Shown: positions 1-9,851, numbered from the stretch's first letter. The stretch: 64,000 nt of DNA from Nodosilinea sp. FACHB-131 (GCF_014695395.1 NZ_JACJOF010000013.1:185884-249883), one strand, 5' to 3'. The notes: generated from the sequence alone by a model not told the origin. Program-made: numbers and translations.

Positions 1-156
1 CTGGCACGTATTCTCTTCGTCATGTGCCTTATAGCGCTTTGTCCGCACCACAATCTTGCCGTACTTAGGATGGGAGGTGCGGCTTTCCACGGCAACTACG
101 ACGGTTTTATCCATCTTGTTGCTAACAACCAGTCCCACTCGTTCTTTAACCGCCAT
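1..156 (-). CDS. rpsQ: 30S ribosomal protein S17, partial (C-terminus beyond the left edge)
   Basis: The minus strand from an ATG at 156 encodes 52 residues beginning [18 protein letters not shown], the N-terminus of S17, which binds 16S rRNA early in small-subunit assembly. The frame is still open at base 1, so roughly the last third is missing. It lies 16 bp downstream of rpmC in the canonical S10 order L29-S17. The frame is not disrupted within the visible part. Confidence 0.95.
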   Translation of the reverse strand, partial: MAVKERVGLVVSNKMDKTVVVAVESRTSHPKYGKIVVRTKRYKAHDEENTCQ

Positions 157-172
157 CTAATTCACCTATTCC

Positions 173-445
173 CTACGCTGTTACCGATTCTGTTGCGGCT
201 GCTGCCACAGCGGTGGCTTGGACCTCTGCCTCTGCCTCTAGGGCAATCAGCTGGCGCTCCCGCTGAACCGTCATAAGCTGAGACAGACGATGACGGAGAT
301 GCTTAAACTGATGCACTTGCTTATCGAGTTGGCGAGTAGCTTTTTGAAATCGCAGTTGAAACAGTTCGCGCTTGGTCTCAGCGATCGCATTTAGCAACTC
401 TTCATCGCTCAGGCTGCGCGCCTCTTGAATCTTAGTTAATGCCAT
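173..445 (-). CDS. rpmC: 50S ribosomal protein L29, with an Ala/Glu-rich tail
   Basis: L29 sits at the peptide exit of the large subunit, where trigger factor and SRP dock. The first 65 residues carry the family core (start [17 protein letters not shown], then the [14 protein letters not shown] helix). The protein has 90 residues against the usual 65-75; the extra length is a low-complexity tail of Ala, Glu, Val and Thr. It starts 4 bp after the stop of rplP, so the two are probably translationally coupled. The tail is seen directly; any role for it is unknown. Confidence 0.95.
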   Translation of the reverse strand: MALTKIQEARSLSDEELLNAIAETKRELFQLRFQKATRQLDKQVHQFKHLRHRLSQLMTVQRERQLIALEAEAEVQATAVAAAATESVTA

Positions 446-449
446 TGGC

Positions 450-869
450 CTACGCCTCCTTGCTTTCGCGGGCGATGAACTTAGTCTTAAACGGCAGCTT
501 AAAAGCAGCTAGTCGCATCGCTTCCCGAGCAGTAGCTTCAGGTACCCCAGCAATCTCAAAAACGATGCGGCCAGGCTTCACCACAGCTACCCAAAACTCA
601 GGGTTACCCTTACCAGAACCCATTCGAGTTTCTGCGGGACGCATGGTCACAGGCTTGTCGGGAAAGACGCGAATCCAGATCTTGCCGCCTCGCCGTACAT
701 AGCGGGTCATGGCTCGACGGGCTGCTTCAATCTGACGAGCAGTTAGCCAGCAGGGCTCGGTTGCCTGAAGGGCAAAATCACCAAAGTTGATGTCGCTGCC
801 CCGCTGAGCCATTCCGCGCATACGCCCGCGGTGCTGCTTGCGAAATTTAGTTCGTTTTGGACTTAGCAT
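450..869 (-). CDS. rplP: 50S ribosomal protein L16
   Basis: L16 helps organise the peptidyl-transferase and A-site region of the large subunit. The 139-residue product has the full family length, starts [17 protein letters not shown] and contains the conserved [17 protein letters not shown] and [17 protein letters not shown] segments. The ATG at 869 is the only start giving the standard N-terminus. It lies between rpsC (55 bp upstream) and rpmC (4 bp downstream) as in other bacterial S10 operons. Confidence 0.97.
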   Translation of the reverse strand: MLSPKRTKFRKQHRGRMRGMAQRGSDINFGDFALQATEPCWLTARQIEAARRAMTRYVRRGGKIWIRVFPDKPVTMRPAETRMGSGKGNPEFWVAVVKPGRIVFEIAGVPEATAREAMRLAAFKLPFKTKFIARESKEA

Positions 870-924
870 GGATCGGCACTCTTGAAGTCACAGGTAAAAT
901 CAATCAAAGAAACGCTAGGACAGC

Positions 925-1659
925 CTAATCTTCATTAGAGCGGTCATCAAACTGCTGACGACGACGGGGCTGACGGCGACGGGGTTGAGCATTAGGGGCA
1001 GCAGCTGGAGCTTCCTCTTGACCGGGAATAATCTCGCCCTTAAAGATCCAAACCTTGACACCCAAAATGCCATAGGTGGTTTGAGCAGTCGTGTAGGCGT
1101 AGTCAACATCAGCCCGTAGAGTGTGGAGAGGTACCCGACCTTCCCGAGTCCACTCAGTACGGGCAATTTCTGCACCGTTCAAACGACCGCTCACCTGAAT
1201 TTTGATACCTTCCACCCCAGCGCGCTGGGCACGCTGAATAGCTTGGCGCACCACCCGGCGAAAGGAAACCCGACGCTCTAGCTGCTGAATAATGTATTCA
1301 GCGACTAGGGCAGCGTCCGCATCCACGCGGTTCACTTCCACCACATTGACGCGAATTTGGCGGTTGGAGTCCTTGAGTAGCTTCTGCACGCCTACTCTTA
1401 GCGACTCAATACCCGCTCCACCACGACCTACCACAACCCCAGGACGAGCAGTCCGCAACTCAAGATCAATTTGGTCAGCCTTGCGCTCAATGCGAATATC
1501 GGCGATACCAGCATTGTTCAAAGTTTTTTGAACATACTCGCGAATGCGATAGTCTTCCTGAAGTAGATCAGGATAGCGAGTGCCCTCTGCAAACCAGCGA
1601 GAGCGGTGCTCTTGAACGATGCCAAGGCGAAACCCGGTTGGATGAATCTTGTGTCCCAC
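925..1659 (-). CDS. rpsC: 30S ribosomal protein S3
   Basis: S3 forms part of the mRNA entry channel of the small subunit. The start is GTG at 1659 and gives the standard [15 protein letters not shown]-terminus. A KH-type RNA-binding domain with the GRGGAG loop lies around residues 77-82, and the C-terminal S3 domain around 110-210 has [15 protein letters not shown]. At 244 residues it is slightly long; the last 30 are rich in Ala, Pro, Arg and Gln and look disordered. It is 65 bp downstream of rplV. Confidence 0.97.
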   Translation of the reverse strand: MGHKIHPTGFRLGIVQEHRSRWFAEGTRYPDLLQEDYRIREYVQKTLNNAGIADIRIERKADQIDLELRTARPGVVVGRGGAGIESLRVGVQKLLKDSNRQIRVNVVEVNRVDADAALVAEYIIQQLERRVSFRRVVRQAIQRAQRAGVEGIKIQVSGRLNGAEIARTEWTREGRVPLHTLRADVDYAYTTAQTTYGILGVKVWIFKGEIIPGQEEAPAAAPNAQPRRRQPRRRQQFDDRSNED

Positions 1660-1724
1660 GAACTAACCCTCTGAAAATTGGTTTTTGAACAACTGTGTTT
1701 GGACAATGGAATCAGTACGACAAG

Positions 1725-2081
1725 CTATTCAGCAGCCGGAGCCACAGCAATAGTGATGTGGCAGGTCGGCTTGCGAATTTGATAAGCCCGACCTTGGGCT
1801 CGTGGGCGAAACCGCTTCAAGGCTGGACCTGCATCAGCAAATGCCTCGCTGACTACCAAACCTGTTGGGTCAAGACCGTTGTTGTGCTCAGCATTAGCTA
1901 CGGCAGAACGTAACACTTTAATAATGGGCTCGCACGCTTTGTAGGGCATAAACTCCAGGATGATTAGCGCATCCCGATAGCTCTTGCCGCGAATTTGATC
2001 AAGTACCCGACGCACCTTGCGGGGCGACATGCGCACATAGCGAGCTACCGCCTTAACCTGCTCTGAGGTATCCACAGCCAT
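1725..2081 (-). CDS. rplV: 50S ribosomal protein L22
   Basis: L22 lines the nascent-peptide exit tunnel, and its hairpin loop reaches the constriction where macrolides bind. The 118-residue protein shows the family signatures [23 protein letters not shown] near the N-terminus (residues 10-32) and the loop-strand segment [19 protein letters not shown] near 88-106. The ATG at 2081 gives a full-length protein. It sits 24 bp downstream of rpsS in the operon order S19-L22-S3. Confidence 0.97.
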   Translation of the reverse strand: MAVDTSEQVKAVARYVRMSPRKVRRVLDQIRGKSYRDALIILEFMPYKACEPIIKVLRSAVANAEHNNGLDPTGLVVSEAFADAGPALKRFRPRAQGRAYQIRKPTCHITIAVAPAAE

Positions 2082-2105
2082 TTTTCCAGTTCCTCTACCT
2101 AATAC

Positions 2106-2384
2106 CTAACGACGAGCTTTTTTATCGGTCTTGGCGTGGCCACGAAAGGTCCGCGTGGGAGCAAATTCACCCAGTTTATGGCCCACCATCTGTTCAGTGA
2201 CATAGACCGGCACATGCTGGCGACCATTGTGCACTGCAATCGTATGCCCAATCATCTGGGGCAGAATCGTAGAGGCCCGCGACCAGGTCTTAATTACCTG
2301 CTTATCACCCCTGGTGTTTAGGGCTTCGATCTTGGAAAGAAGGTGGTCGGCCACAAATGGCCCTTTTTTTAATGAGCGAGACAT
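2106..2384 (-). CDS. rpsS: 30S ribosomal protein S19
   Basis: S19 forms a complex with S13 in the small-subunit head and contacts the A-site tRNA region. The 92-residue product has the usual length and the standard start [15 protein letters not shown]. The conserved core [22 protein letters not shown] and the [13 protein letters not shown] segment are both intact. The gene is 48 bp downstream of rplB. Confidence 0.97.
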   Translation of the reverse strand: MSRSLKKGPFVADHLLSKIEALNTRGDKQVIKTWSRASTILPQMIGHTIAVHNGRQHVPVYVTEQMVGHKLGEFAPTRTFRGHAKTDKKARR

Positions 2385-2432
2385 GATGCTTCAGCCCTAA
2401 CAACAATCAAGAAACAGCCAACAAATTGCCAA

Positions 2433-3296
2433 CTAGGCGTTACGACCGCCACGACCCCGCTTAGATACGCGACGACGACGACGCACCACGTACTTGTCGC
2501 TGTCCTTGTTCTTTTTGCGAGTTTTGTAACCCAAGGCTGGCTTGCCCCAAGGGGTTACAGGACCAGAGCGTCCAATGGGTGCCCGACCCTCACCACCACC
2601 ATGGGGGTGATCAACCGGGTTCATCACACTACCTCGTACCTCAGGACGGCGGCCCATCCAACGCTTACGGCCTGCTTTACCAAGGCTAACGTTGCGGATA
2701 TCAGCATTGCCGACCTGGCCAATGGTGGCATAGCACTCGCGACGCACTAGGCGAACCTCAGTCGAAGGCAGCTTAAGGGTGACATAGTCACCCTCTTTAG
2801 CTACAACTTGAGCGCCAGTGCCGGCAGAGCGCACCATTTGTCCGCCTTTCCCAGCCTGCATCTCTACGTTGTGCACCGTGGTGCCCAGGGGAATTTTGTA
2901 AAGAGGTAGGGCATTGCCTACCTCTAGAGGTGCATCAGGACCAGCCACCACGGTTGCCCCTACCGCTAGGCCAGCGGGACAGAGAATGTAGCGCTTTTCA
3001 CCGTCTTCGTAATGAAGCAGGGAGATACGTGCATTACGGTTAGGGTCATACTCGATGGAAGCGACCTTGGCGAGCACGCCCAGCTTATTGCGATGAAAAT
3101 CGATGACGCGGTACAAGCGCTTATGACCGCCACCCCGATGGCGACAGGTAATTACCCCTCGGTTGTTACGCCCCTTGGGACGATGGGTGGAGTGAGTTAG
3201 AGACTTTTCAGGCTCGCTGCGGGTAATCTCGGCAAACTCAGAAACGGTTCGCTCACGAGTACCAGGGGTATAAGGTCGATAGGTACGGATGCCCAT
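2433..3296 (-). CDS. rplB: 50S ribosomal protein L2
   Basis: L2 is one of the largest 23S rRNA-binding proteins and is needed for subunit joining and peptidyl-transferase activity. The 287-residue product begins [16 protein letters not shown]. The central RNA-binding SH3-like and OB regions and the C-terminal signature [18 protein letters not shown], including the conserved His close to the catalytic centre, are intact. The tail is basic, as usual. It lies between rplW and rpsS. Confidence 0.98.
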   Translation of the reverse strand: MGIRTYRPYTPGTRERTVSEFAEITRSEPEKSLTHSTHRPKGRNNRGVITCRHRGGGHKRLYRVIDFHRNKLGVLAKVASIEYDPNRNARISLLHYEDGEKRYILCPAGLAVGATVVAGPDAPLEVGNALPLYKIPLGTTVHNVEMQAGKGGQMVRSAGTGAQVVAKEGDYVTLKLPSTEVRLVRRECYATIGQVGNADIRNVSLGKAGRKRWMGRRPEVRGSVMNPVDHPHGGGEGRAPIGRSGPVTPWGKPALGYKTRKKNKDSDKYVVRRRRRVSKRGRGGRNA

Positions 3297-3348
3297 GGGA
3301 GTACTTGCTGGCTACACGGCTAAAGGTTAAGACAGTGAAAACTTGATC

Positions 3349-3654
3349 CTAGAGATCGGGGAAGAGAGGAATAGTGTTTCCAGGGGCCAGAGTGACCACA
3401 GAACGCTTGTAGTGAGGACGATGGCCTACAAAGCGACCCATCCGACGCTTCTTCTTGGGAGGATTGTATGTATTGACCGACACAACCCTGACTTCAAATA
3501 ATTCCTCGATCGCTGCCTTGATTTGCAGCTTGTTAGCCCGAGGGTCAACCTCAAAGACGTACTGGTTGTTCTCCAGTAGAAGGGTAGCCTTTTCGGTAAT
3601 CAGGGGCCGACGGATGAGATCAGCCAAAGATGGGGTATTAGCGGCATTAATCAC
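3349..3654 (-). CDS. rplW: 50S ribosomal protein L23
   Basis: L23 is the main docking site for trigger factor and SRP at the tunnel exit. The 101-residue product has the [20 protein letters not shown] core and the basic [18 protein letters not shown] loop. The start is GTG at 3654, which overlaps the end of rplD by 8 bp (GTGATTAA). An AGGAGG lies 6 bp upstream, inside the rplD coding region, so translation can restart locally. This overlap indicates translational coupling with rplD. Confidence 0.96.
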   Translation of the reverse strand: MINAANTPSLADLIRRPLITEKATLLLENNQYVFEVDPRANKLQIKAAIEELFEVRVVSVNTYNPPKKKRRMGRFVGHRPHYKRSVVTLAPGNTIPLFPDL

Positions 3655-4279
3655 TGTAAACCTCCTGAATAGCCTCTAGGGCAGGGGATGTAATGACAAG
3701 ATAGTCAGCATTCAGCAAGTCATGAACGTTGAGGTTAGCAGCGGTAATCAGCTTGACGTTCTCAACGTTGCGGGCCGAGAGATAGACCAGTTCTTGTCGT
3801 TCGGCAATGATCAAGAGAATCTTGGCGTTGGGATCAATACCCCAGCGAGCAATAGCATCGAGCAGATCACGGGTTTTGGGGCGAGAGAATTTATCCTCAA
3901 ATCCTTCCACTACCACTAAATCGTCAATCCGGCTCTGGAGGACGGTGCGTAAAGCCAACCGCCGCTCTTTGCGGTTCATCTTGACGCTATAGTCGCGGGG
4001 CTTAGGGCCAAAGATAACACCGCCGCCGCGCCACAGAGGAGAACGGTTAGAACCAGCTCGGGCTCGACCGGTGCCCTTTTGCCGCCAGGGCTTTCGGCCA
4101 CCACCTCTGACTTCAGCACGGGTCTTAGTAGAAACCGTGCCTTGACGGGCGTTGTTCATCTGACGCACTAGAGCGCGGTGAACAATGTGAGAGGCAGACT
4201 CTTCTTTGGCAACCTGAAGATCTAAGGATGCCGTACCCGCCTCTTGGCCCTCCCAGTTTTTTACGACGCACTCAACCAT
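3647..4279 (-). CDS. rplD: 50S ribosomal protein L4
   Basis: L4 binds 23S rRNA domain I, and its extended loop lines the exit tunnel; in enterobacteria it also autoregulates the S10 operon. Visible here are the globular N-terminus and the long basic loop [20 protein letters not shown] followed by [19 protein letters not shown]. The length of 210 residues is typical. The ATG at 4279 is 78 bp after the end of rplC. Whether this cyanobacterial L4 regulates its own operon cannot be told from the sequence. Confidence 0.97.
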   Translation of the reverse strand: MVECVVKNWEGQEAGTASLDLQVAKEESASHIVHRALVRQMNNARQGTVSTKTRAEVRGGGRKPWRQKGTGRARAGSNRSPLWRGGGVIFGPKPRDYSVKMNRKERRLALRTVLQSRIDDLVVVEGFEDKFSRPKTRDLLDAIARWGIDPNAKILLIIAERQELVYLSARNVENVKLITAANLNVHDLLNADYLVITSPALEAIQEVYSD

Positions 4280-4357
4280 TGTCTGAACCTATCTCTTAAA
4301 AAGCTTTGGATGCCCGAAAGTCAAAGACTTAAACCGCTTGCTGCAACCCTGGAAGAA

Positions 4358-4993
4358 TTAGGCATTTACCCATTGGGCTGGAGCAATACTCAACAACCCG
4401 CCGGGCTTGCCAGGAATGGCACCTTTGATCAGCAGGATGTTGCGATCGCCATCTACCCGCACCACCTCCAACTTGCGAATGGTCACCCGAGCATTGCCCA
4501 TTTGACCAGCCATCCGCTTACCGGGATAAACACGGCCAGGAGTCGTACCTGCGCCTGTAGAACCAGGTAGTCGATGGTTCTTAGAACCGTGGGCCATGGG
4601 GCCACGGCGGAAGTTGTGACGCTTTTGATAGCCCGCGAAGCCACGACCCATACTCTTACCGGTGACATCCACCAGCTGGCCTTGGCTAAACGTTTCAGCA
4701 GTTACGGTCTGCCCCAACTCAAAACCATCGGCGGCATCAACCCGATATTCCTTCAAATGACGTAAAGGAGCGCTGCCAGAGCGAGCCAGATGGCCTAACT
4801 CGGGCTTGTTAAGCTTCTTTTCGGTCACTTCATCAAAACCTAGTTGGACAGCTGCATAGCCATCGGTATCTGAGGTTTTAATCTGAGTAACAACACAGGG
4901 GCCGGCCTGCACCACCGTTACGGGGATAGCATTGCCTGCCTCATCGAATACTTGGGTCATGCCCAGCTTTTTGCCGAGAATACCGACTGCCAC
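4358..4993 (-). CDS. rplC: 50S ribosomal protein L3, first gene of the S10-type operon here
   Basis: L3 nucleates large-subunit assembly and reaches close to the peptidyl-transferase centre. The 211-residue protein starts [18 protein letters not shown] after a GTG at 4993. The signature region [20 protein letters not shown] and [10 protein letters not shown] lies at about residues 130-165. There is no rpsJ (S10) directly upstream; as is common in cyanobacteria the cluster starts with L3. A candidate promoter lies about 290 bp upstream at 5285-5313. Confidence 0.97.
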   Translation of the reverse strand: MAVGILGKKLGMTQVFDEAGNAIPVTVVQAGPCVVTQIKTSDTDGYAAVQLGFDEVTEKKLNKPELGHLARSGSAPLRHLKEYRVDAADGFELGQTVTAETFSQGQLVDVTGKSMGRGFAGYQKRHNFRRGPMAHGSKNHRLPGSTGAGTTPGRVYPGKRMAGQMGNARVTIRKLEVVRVDGDRNILLIKGAIPGKPGGLLSIAPAQWVNA

Positions 4994-5284
4994 AGTCCTG
5001 TCTCCCTACTAACACACTACGAAATGCGCAGGACTCCCTGAATGGAGAGCTTTGCGCATCAACGACATCGACTTTTGAACACCCCAGACTAAAAAGCTCA
5101 CCGGGGGTAAGCGTTGCCGGCCTAAACCGGTCACTATTCAAAAGAAAGCTGGCTTACTCTGACCACAGCTGGCCCTAGAGCCAAAACCGCAAACACCTTG
5201 GTGTTAGGGCATCAGAACAGCCAAATGCCAGGACTTGGGTAACCCGCTGGACTACTCAGTATCCTTTTTTGTCGGCGATTTACC

Positions 5285-5313
5285 ATAGTACACTCCTTAT
5301 CAGCACATGTCTA
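5285..5313 (-). promoter_or_regulatory. Candidate sigma70-type promoter for the rplC operon
   Basis: Read on the minus strand, TAGACA (5 of 6 matches to TTGACA) at 5308-5313 is separated by exactly 17 bp from TACTAT (4 of 6 matches to TATAAT) at 5285-5290. Transcription would start near 5278 and run leftwards into rplC. This is a consensus match only. Confidence 0.5.
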
Positions 5314-5401
5314 TAACCATTTTCAGAAAAGTTTTAAAGTTCGGCTGCTGACCCACCTAGGCGCAGACAGTCAGCCAAACAAAGGCTTCTGGCTAGCTGG
5401 G

Positions 5402-5429
5402 TTTACTCTCCGCATGAACGCAGTACAAT
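5402..5429 (+). promoter_or_regulatory. Candidate promoter for ndhN
   Basis: TTTACT at 5402-5407 and TACAAT at 5424-5429 are 16 bp apart. The -10 box matches the consensus at 5 of 6 bases, the -35 box at 4 of 6. A start near 5436 would give a leader of about 26 nt that still contains the GAGG ribosome-binding site before the ATG at 5462. Confidence 0.45.
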
Positions 5430-5461
5430 AACACCTGATAGCCAACGGTCGAGGATAATTT

Positions 5462-5929
5462 ATGGCGCTGCTGACAACGGGTAAGCCCTTTATTAAAGAT
5501 CTGGAGAGCAACGGCGCGATCGCCGTGCGCATACCCCTAGAGGGAGGGTTTGAAGGTCGCTACCAGCGCCGATTGAAGGCTACCGGTTACGAAACGATGA
5601 ACCTCACTGCTCGTGGATTAGGGGATGTGTCCTCTTATCTCACCGCTATTCACGGGGTGCGCCCGCCCCACTTGGGTAAGAAGACCTTGGGCAGTGGTGC
5701 GGCGGTAGGCTACACCTATTTTGTTCCCCCGGTACTCACATATCGTCTAGATACCATGTCGGCTAAGGCGAAAGGCATGGTGCTGTGGCTGATTGAGGGA
5801 CATATTTTGTCGCGCCAGGAGCTGGCCTATTTGGTTAGCCTGCCATCCCTTGAGCCTCGAGTAAAAGTGGTGGTGGAAATGGGGGGCGATCGCTCCTTTA
5901 GCTGGGAGCCCTTGGCCAACCTGATATAG
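5462..5929 (+). CDS. ndhN: NAD(P)H-quinone oxidoreductase subunit N
   Basis: NdhN is a peripheral subunit specific to the cyanobacterial and chloroplast NDH-1 complex, which passes electrons from ferredoxin to plastoquinone in cyclic electron flow, respiration and CO2 uptake. The 155-residue product has the usual length and hallmark segments such as LEGGFEGRYQRRLKATGY near the N-terminus and HGVRPPHLGKKTLG in the middle. No membrane segment is evident, as expected for this hydrophilic arm subunit. The ATG follows a GAGG box. ldpA begins 72 bp downstream in the same direction, a pairing I know from other cyanobacteria. Confidence 0.95.
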   Translation: MALLTTGKPFIKDLESNGAIAVRIPLEGGFEGRYQRRLKATGYETMNLTARGLGDVSSYLTAIHGVRPPHLGKKTLGSGAAVGYTYFVPPVLTYRLDTMSAKAKGMVLWLIEGHILSRQELAYLVSLPSLEPRVKVVVEMGGDRSFSWEPLANLI

Positions 5930-6001
5930 ACCCGAGGCCAATTTAAACTGCGAGGCTGGCTCCCAAAGAGCTGGGTTATCCTCGCTAAAATCTACGCCCC
6001 C

Positions 6002-7324
6002 ATGGACACTGAAATCGCCTCTGGAGCTGTATCGGGGCCGCTTTACCTACAAAGTCCCCTACCGTTTCCCCACCGATCGCTACAGATGGGGCAGTGGGTA
6101 AAGCTAATTTGCGGTGCTAGCTACCAGGACATGCCGACGGTGCGTCGGTTGGCGATGCTCTATGCCTTAGCGGGAGTAGATTGCATCGACGTCGCCGCCG
6201 ATGGAGCGGTGGTAGCCACTGCCCGTCAGGGATTGGCGGATGCTATGCGCTTGGCGGAGTATTTGGACAACGGCGAAGCGTCTTCAGAGAATTACAACCA
6301 TCTGATTCCCGGATTGCCCTGGCTCATGGTGAGCCTCAATGACAGTGAAGACCCTCACTTTCGCAAGGCTCACTTCGATGCGGCGCACTGCCCACCCCAG
6401 TGCGATCGCCCCTGCGAATCTATTTGTCCCACGGCCGCCATTCAGTTTCAGGCTCCCAAGCAGGGTGGAGTGGCTGCGAACCTCTGCTACGGCTGCGGTC
6501 GCTGCATCACCGTTTGCCCAATTGATAATATTGAAGCCCAATCTTATCTAGCCAGCCCAGAAGCCTTTCCTAATGAGCAACTGGCCCAAATTGATGCCGT
6601 AGAAATTCATACCCAAACTGGGCATCACGTTCAGTTCGAGCAGCTCTGGCGGCGGCTGCAAGCGTGGCGACCTCACCTCAAACTAATTTCCATTAGCTGC
6701 CCAGATCACGACCAGGTGGTGCCGTATCTATGGCACCTCTACAATCTGATGGCGCCGTTAGAGGTGCCTCTGATCTGGCAAACGGATGGTCGACCCATGA
6801 GCGGTGACTTGGGTAAAGGCACAACCCACGCCGCCATTCGTCTGGCCCAAAAGATTCTCGACGCAGGGCTACCGGGCTATGTGCAACCCGCTGGCGGTAC
6901 CAATGGCTACACTGTAGATAAGTTGCTCAATCTCGGTTTGGTCAGTACAGCATTTCCACTTCAGCTTGATGCGTCTCAACCCAATGCCTGGCCTTCTTCC
7001 CAGCCGGTTGGGATGGTTGACGGTGATACAGCTTTAGCCCCCAAAACTATTTCGGGCATTGCCTACGGTAGCTACGGGCGATCGCAAGTACTGCCGCTGC
7101 TTGACGCCCTTGACCAAGAGCTTCAACCCTGGCTAGGGAATGGCTCCCTTGACCAGTCCGCCATCGGTCAAAACACTTCAATCAGCGACGGCCTTACCCA
7201 ACCAACCGTTGCCCCTTGGCAGCGGTTAGAGAGTAGTGTCTTGGGCCAAAGTCTAGCCCTGGCCCGGCAGCTGGTAGGCCCACTCAAATCCCATAGACAT
7301 TTTTTACCAACACGTTATGGTTAG
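6002..7324 (+). CDS. ldpA: Iron-sulfur protein LdpA (light-dependent period)
   Basis: LdpA is an iron-sulfur protein that in Synechococcus elongatus feeds cellular redox state into the circadian clock and co-purifies with CikA and KaiA. This 440-residue protein shows the family start QWVKLICGASYQDMP and CIDVAADGAVVATAR, then two cysteine clusters: Cys130, 134, 138 and 142, and a ferredoxin-like set at Cys162, 165, 168 and 172 (CYGCGRCITVCP). The latter is a normal 4Fe-4S pattern. The last 60 residues are low in conservation. Its end overlaps the next gene by 8 bp, so the two are probably co-translated. Confidence 0.92.
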   Translation: MDTEIASGAVSGPLYLQSPLPFPHRSLQMGQWVKLICGASYQDMPTVRRLAMLYALAGVDCIDVAADGAVVATARQGLADAMRLAEYLDNGEASSENYNHLIPGLPWLMVSLNDSEDPHFRKAHFDAAHCPPQCDRPCESICPTAAIQFQAPKQGGVAANLCYGCGRCITVCPIDNIEAQSYLASPEAFPNEQLAQIDAVEIHTQTGHHVQFEQLWRRLQAWRPHLKLISISCPDHDQVVPYLWHLYNLMAPLEVPLIWQTDGRPMSGDLGKGTTHAAIRLAQKILDAGLPGYVQPAGGTNGYTVDKLLNLGLVSTAFPLQLDASQPNAWPSSQPVGMVDGDTALAPKTISGIAYGSYGRSQVLPLLDALDQELQPWLGNGSLDQSAIGQNTSISDGLTQPTVAPWQRLESSVLGQSLALARQLVGPLKSHRHFLPTRYG

Positions 7325-9191
7325 CTATAGCGACGATCGCTCGATGAGTGACGGATCGAGCAGCAACGCCCCTGCCGACAACTTTTCTGCCATTAATAAC
7401 CTTGCCGTGGATTTTTTACCCACTGAATCTGAAGGGACGGCCCAACACCAGTCTGCCCCTGCCCAAGACATGCCCATTGATGACCTCGAGCAAATTCTCA
7501 GTATTCTACCTCCGTCCATTCGCGCCCAGCTTCTGCACCACCCTCAACGCCCAAGCCTGATTGAAGTCGTTTTAGACCTGGGTCGCCTGCCCGAAGCAAG
7601 ATTTTTTGGCAGCGTCGAGTATCTGTCTGAAGATCCCGTTACCCATGCCGATCTAGACCACTGCATCAAGCGAGTGGGCATTTTTGGCGGCGATAACCGA
7701 GCCGGTATTGAGAAAACGTTGCACCGCATCAGCGCCATTCGCAACCGCTCTGGGGAAGTGATTGGCCTCACCTGCCGCGTGGGGCGAGCGATCTTTGGCA
7801 CCATCGGTATGATTCGAGACCTGGTGGAGACAGGTCGTTCCATTCTGATGCTGGGTCGGCCTGGCGTAGGTAAAACCACCGCTCTGCGCGAAATTGCCCG
7901 AGTGCTGGCCGACGACCTGCAAAAGCGGGTGGTGATTATCGACACCTCCAACGAAATTGCGGGCGATGGTGACATTCCCCATCCCGCCATTGGTCGAGCG
8001 CGGCGCATGCAGGTAGCTCGCCCCGAAGAACAACATCGCGTGATGATCGAGGCGGTGGAGAACCACATGCCTGAAGTGATCGTCATTGATGAAATTGGCA
8101 CCGAGCTAGAGGCCTTGGCGGCCCGCACCATCGCTGAGCGTGGGGTGCAGCTAGTGGGTACCGCCCACGGCAACCAGCTCGAAAATCTGATTAAAAACCC
8201 AACGCTTTCAGACTTGATTGGCGGTATTCAATCGGTCACCCTAGGGGATGAAGAAGCCCGCCGTCGAGGCAGCCAAAAAAGCGTGCTAGAGCGTAAGGCT
8301 CCTCCGACTTTTGACATCGCCGTGGAAATGCTGGAGCGGCAGCGCTGGGCCGTCCATGAGGATGTGACAGTCACTATTGACAACCTGCTGCGGGGGCGCC
8401 AGCCGGGGCTACAAATTCGCACTGTGGATGAGAACCAGAAGGTAATTATTACCCACGAGCTACCGGGCTCAGGGCGAGAGGTCGCCAAGCCATCGCGATC
8501 GGGTATGGGCTGGCGCGCAGCAGGGCAAATGGTGCCTCCGACCAATGCCGCGATCGCCCAGCGCACCACAGGCAACGGCAACAACATTCGGCCCCTAGGT
8601 AAGGTCTATAGCCAAGAACCGACCACTGACCCCATGTTCGCCCACCTGCTAGAGACGACTCCCGATGACGACATCATCGGCCCCAATGGGGAAGATGCCA
8701 TGCGCCTTTATCCCTATGGCCTCAGTCGTTACCAGATTGAGCGGGTAATTCAGACTTTGCATATGCCTGTAGTGATCACTAAAGATTTGGACAACGCTGA
8801 TGCCGTGATAGCGCTGCGATCGCACGCTAAGGCCCAAGCCAAGCTCAAGCACATGGCCCAGGGGCGGCAGATTCCTGTCCACCTGGTCAAGTCCAACAGC
8901 ATTCCCCAAATTACCCGCGCCCTCCAGCGCCTGCTGGACATGGATGACAATCCAGCCGCCATTGACCTAGAACTGTTTAGTCACAGTGGCGGCGACGATG
9001 AGCTAGAAGCCTTAGAAGAAGCTCGTCTAGCCGTTGAGCAAATCGTGATTCCCAAAGGCCAACCGGTTGAACTGCTGCCCCGCTCAGCCCACATCCGCAA
9101 GATGCAGCACGAGCTAGCCGAACATTATCGGCTCAAATCCCTCAGCTGTGGCGAAGAACCTAACCGACGGCTGCGCATTTATCCAGCCTGA
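7317..9191 (+). CDS. R3H-domain AAA-type ATPase (Ycf45/SpoIIIAA-like)
   Basis: This 624-residue protein has a secretion-type ATPase core with Walker A GRPGVGKTT at residues 180-188 and Walker B VIVIDEI near 254-260, and a C-terminal R3H motif (RKMQH near residue 594) typical of single-strand nucleic-acid binding. This architecture matches the chloroplast Ycf45 family of cyanobacteria and plastids and resembles SpoIIIAA. Its biological role is not established. The ATG at 7317 overlaps the ldpA stop by 8 bp; another Met at residue 10 could serve instead. The N-terminal 45 residues look disordered. Co-transcription with ldpA is likely. Confidence 0.85.
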   Translation: MVSYSDDRSMSDGSSSNAPADNFSAINNLAVDFLPTESEGTAQHQSAPAQDMPIDDLEQILSILPPSIRAQLLHHPQRPSLIEVVLDLGRLPEARFFGSVEYLSEDPVTHADLDHCIKRVGIFGGDNRAGIEKTLHRISAIRNRSGEVIGLTCRVGRAIFGTIGMIRDLVETGRSILMLGRPGVGKTTALREIARVLADDLQKRVVIIDTSNEIAGDGDIPHPAIGRARRMQVARPEEQHRVMIEAVENHMPEVIVIDEIGTELEALAARTIAERGVQLVGTAHGNQLENLIKNPTLSDLIGGIQSVTLGDEEARRRGSQKSVLERKAPPTFDIAVEMLERQRWAVHEDVTVTIDNLLRGRQPGLQIRTVDENQKVIITHELPGSGREVAKPSRSGMGWRAAGQMVPPTNAAIAQRTTGNGNNIRPLGKVYSQEPTTDPMFAHLLETTPDDDIIGPNGEDAMRLYPYGLSRYQIERVIQTLHMPVVITKDLDNADAVIALRSHAKAQAKLKHMAQGRQIPVHLVKSNSIPQITRALQRLLDMDDNPAAIDLELFSHSGGDDELEALEEARLAVEQIVIPKGQPVELLPRSAHIRKMQHELAEHYRLKSLSCGEEPNRRLRIYPA

Positions 9192-9342
9192 GACAGAGCG
9201 TCCTCAATCAACCAAAGAATACTATGACCACGGTGCGCTATAGAATGAAAGCACCAAAATGACACCAGCGCAGCTTTAGCACGGGATTTAGTGCCTATTT
9301 CCTCTGGCCTGTCGTTTGACCTAACCTCTTTCAAAGAATCCT

Positions 9343-9744
9343 ATGAAATCTTTAATTGCTCGTCTCTTAGCCTTAGTACTTGTGGCCGTTGTTGGCCTCA
9401 CAGGGTGCGGTGCAGGCGTCAGCGGCAGGCTCAGTGGTGACTATCGCCAAGACACATTGATGCTGGTAGATAGCCTCAGAACCTCGATTAACCTACCTGA
9501 CGATGACCCCGCTAAGGTAGAGGCACAAGCTGAGGCCAAGGCCGTCATTAGCGACTTTGCCTCTCGCTATCGCCGGGATACTTCTGTAGCTAACCTCAGC
9601 TCGTTTACGACAATGCGCACGGCACTAAATGCGATCGCAGGTCACTACAGCAGCTATCCCAACCGCCCCCTGCCTGAAAAGCTCAAGACTCGTGTCGAGC
9701 AGGAACTGAAGCAGGTAGAATCCGCCCTCAAACGCGGAGCTTAG
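9343..9744 (+). CDS. psb27: Photosystem II assembly lipoprotein Psb27
   Basis: Psb27 is a lumenal lipoprotein that binds CP43 in assembly and repair intermediates of photosystem II and holds off premature assembly of the manganese cluster. The first 21 residues form a lipoprotein signal peptide ending in a lipobox, with Cys22 as the lipidated residue (LTGC). The mature part has the four-helix composition and the SGDYRQDTLMLVDSLR segment of the family. The length of 133 residues is typical. It is followed after about 47 bp by a strong terminator, so it ends the ndhN-side transcription unit. Confidence 0.93.
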   Translation: MKSLIARLLALVLVAVVGLTGCGAGVSGRLSGDYRQDTLMLVDSLRTSINLPDDDPAKVEAQAEAKAVISDFASRYRRDTSVANLSSFTTMRTALNAIAGHYSSYPNRPLPEKLKTRVEQELKQVESALKRGA

Positions 9745-9790
9745 GGATAGAACCCGCACTCTTTCGTCATTTTTCTGAGTAATTCTCGAG

Positions 9791-9819
9791 AAGAGGTCGT
9801 CCGTGGACGACCTCTTTTT
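9791..9819 (+). terminator. Rho-independent terminator after psb27
   Basis: A 12-bp inverted repeat (AAGAGGTCGTCC at 9791-9802, its exact complement at 9805-9816) closes on a very tight loop and runs straight into TTTTT. It separates psb27 from the ribosomal alpha operon. Confidence 0.9.
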
Positions 9820-9851
9820 GTTTCCGGCATTACCTCAAAGGCAATTTTTAT

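Larger units (their letters stand above)
4994..5461. other. Divergent intergenic region between rplC and ndhN
   Basis: These 468 bp separate the leftward ribosomal operon from the rightward ndhN group. I found a minus-strand promoter candidate (5285-5313), implying a leader of about 285 nt before rplC, and a plus-strand candidate (5402-5429) with a short leader for ndhN. No convincing open reading frame is present. A leader of this length could hold a control element, but I could not identify a known one. Confidence 0.6.

Noticed and set aside
1292..1531. Plus-strand open frame inside rpsC
   Set aside because: It lies opposite a well-conserved ribosomal gene, has no ribosome-binding site and no family resemblance; it is a shadow frame.
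7544..8173. Long minus-strand frame (209 codons) inside the R3H ATPase gene
   Set aside because: Arg/Ser/Pro-rich composition typical of an antisense frame in GC-rich DNA; the plus-strand gene has intact Walker motifs.
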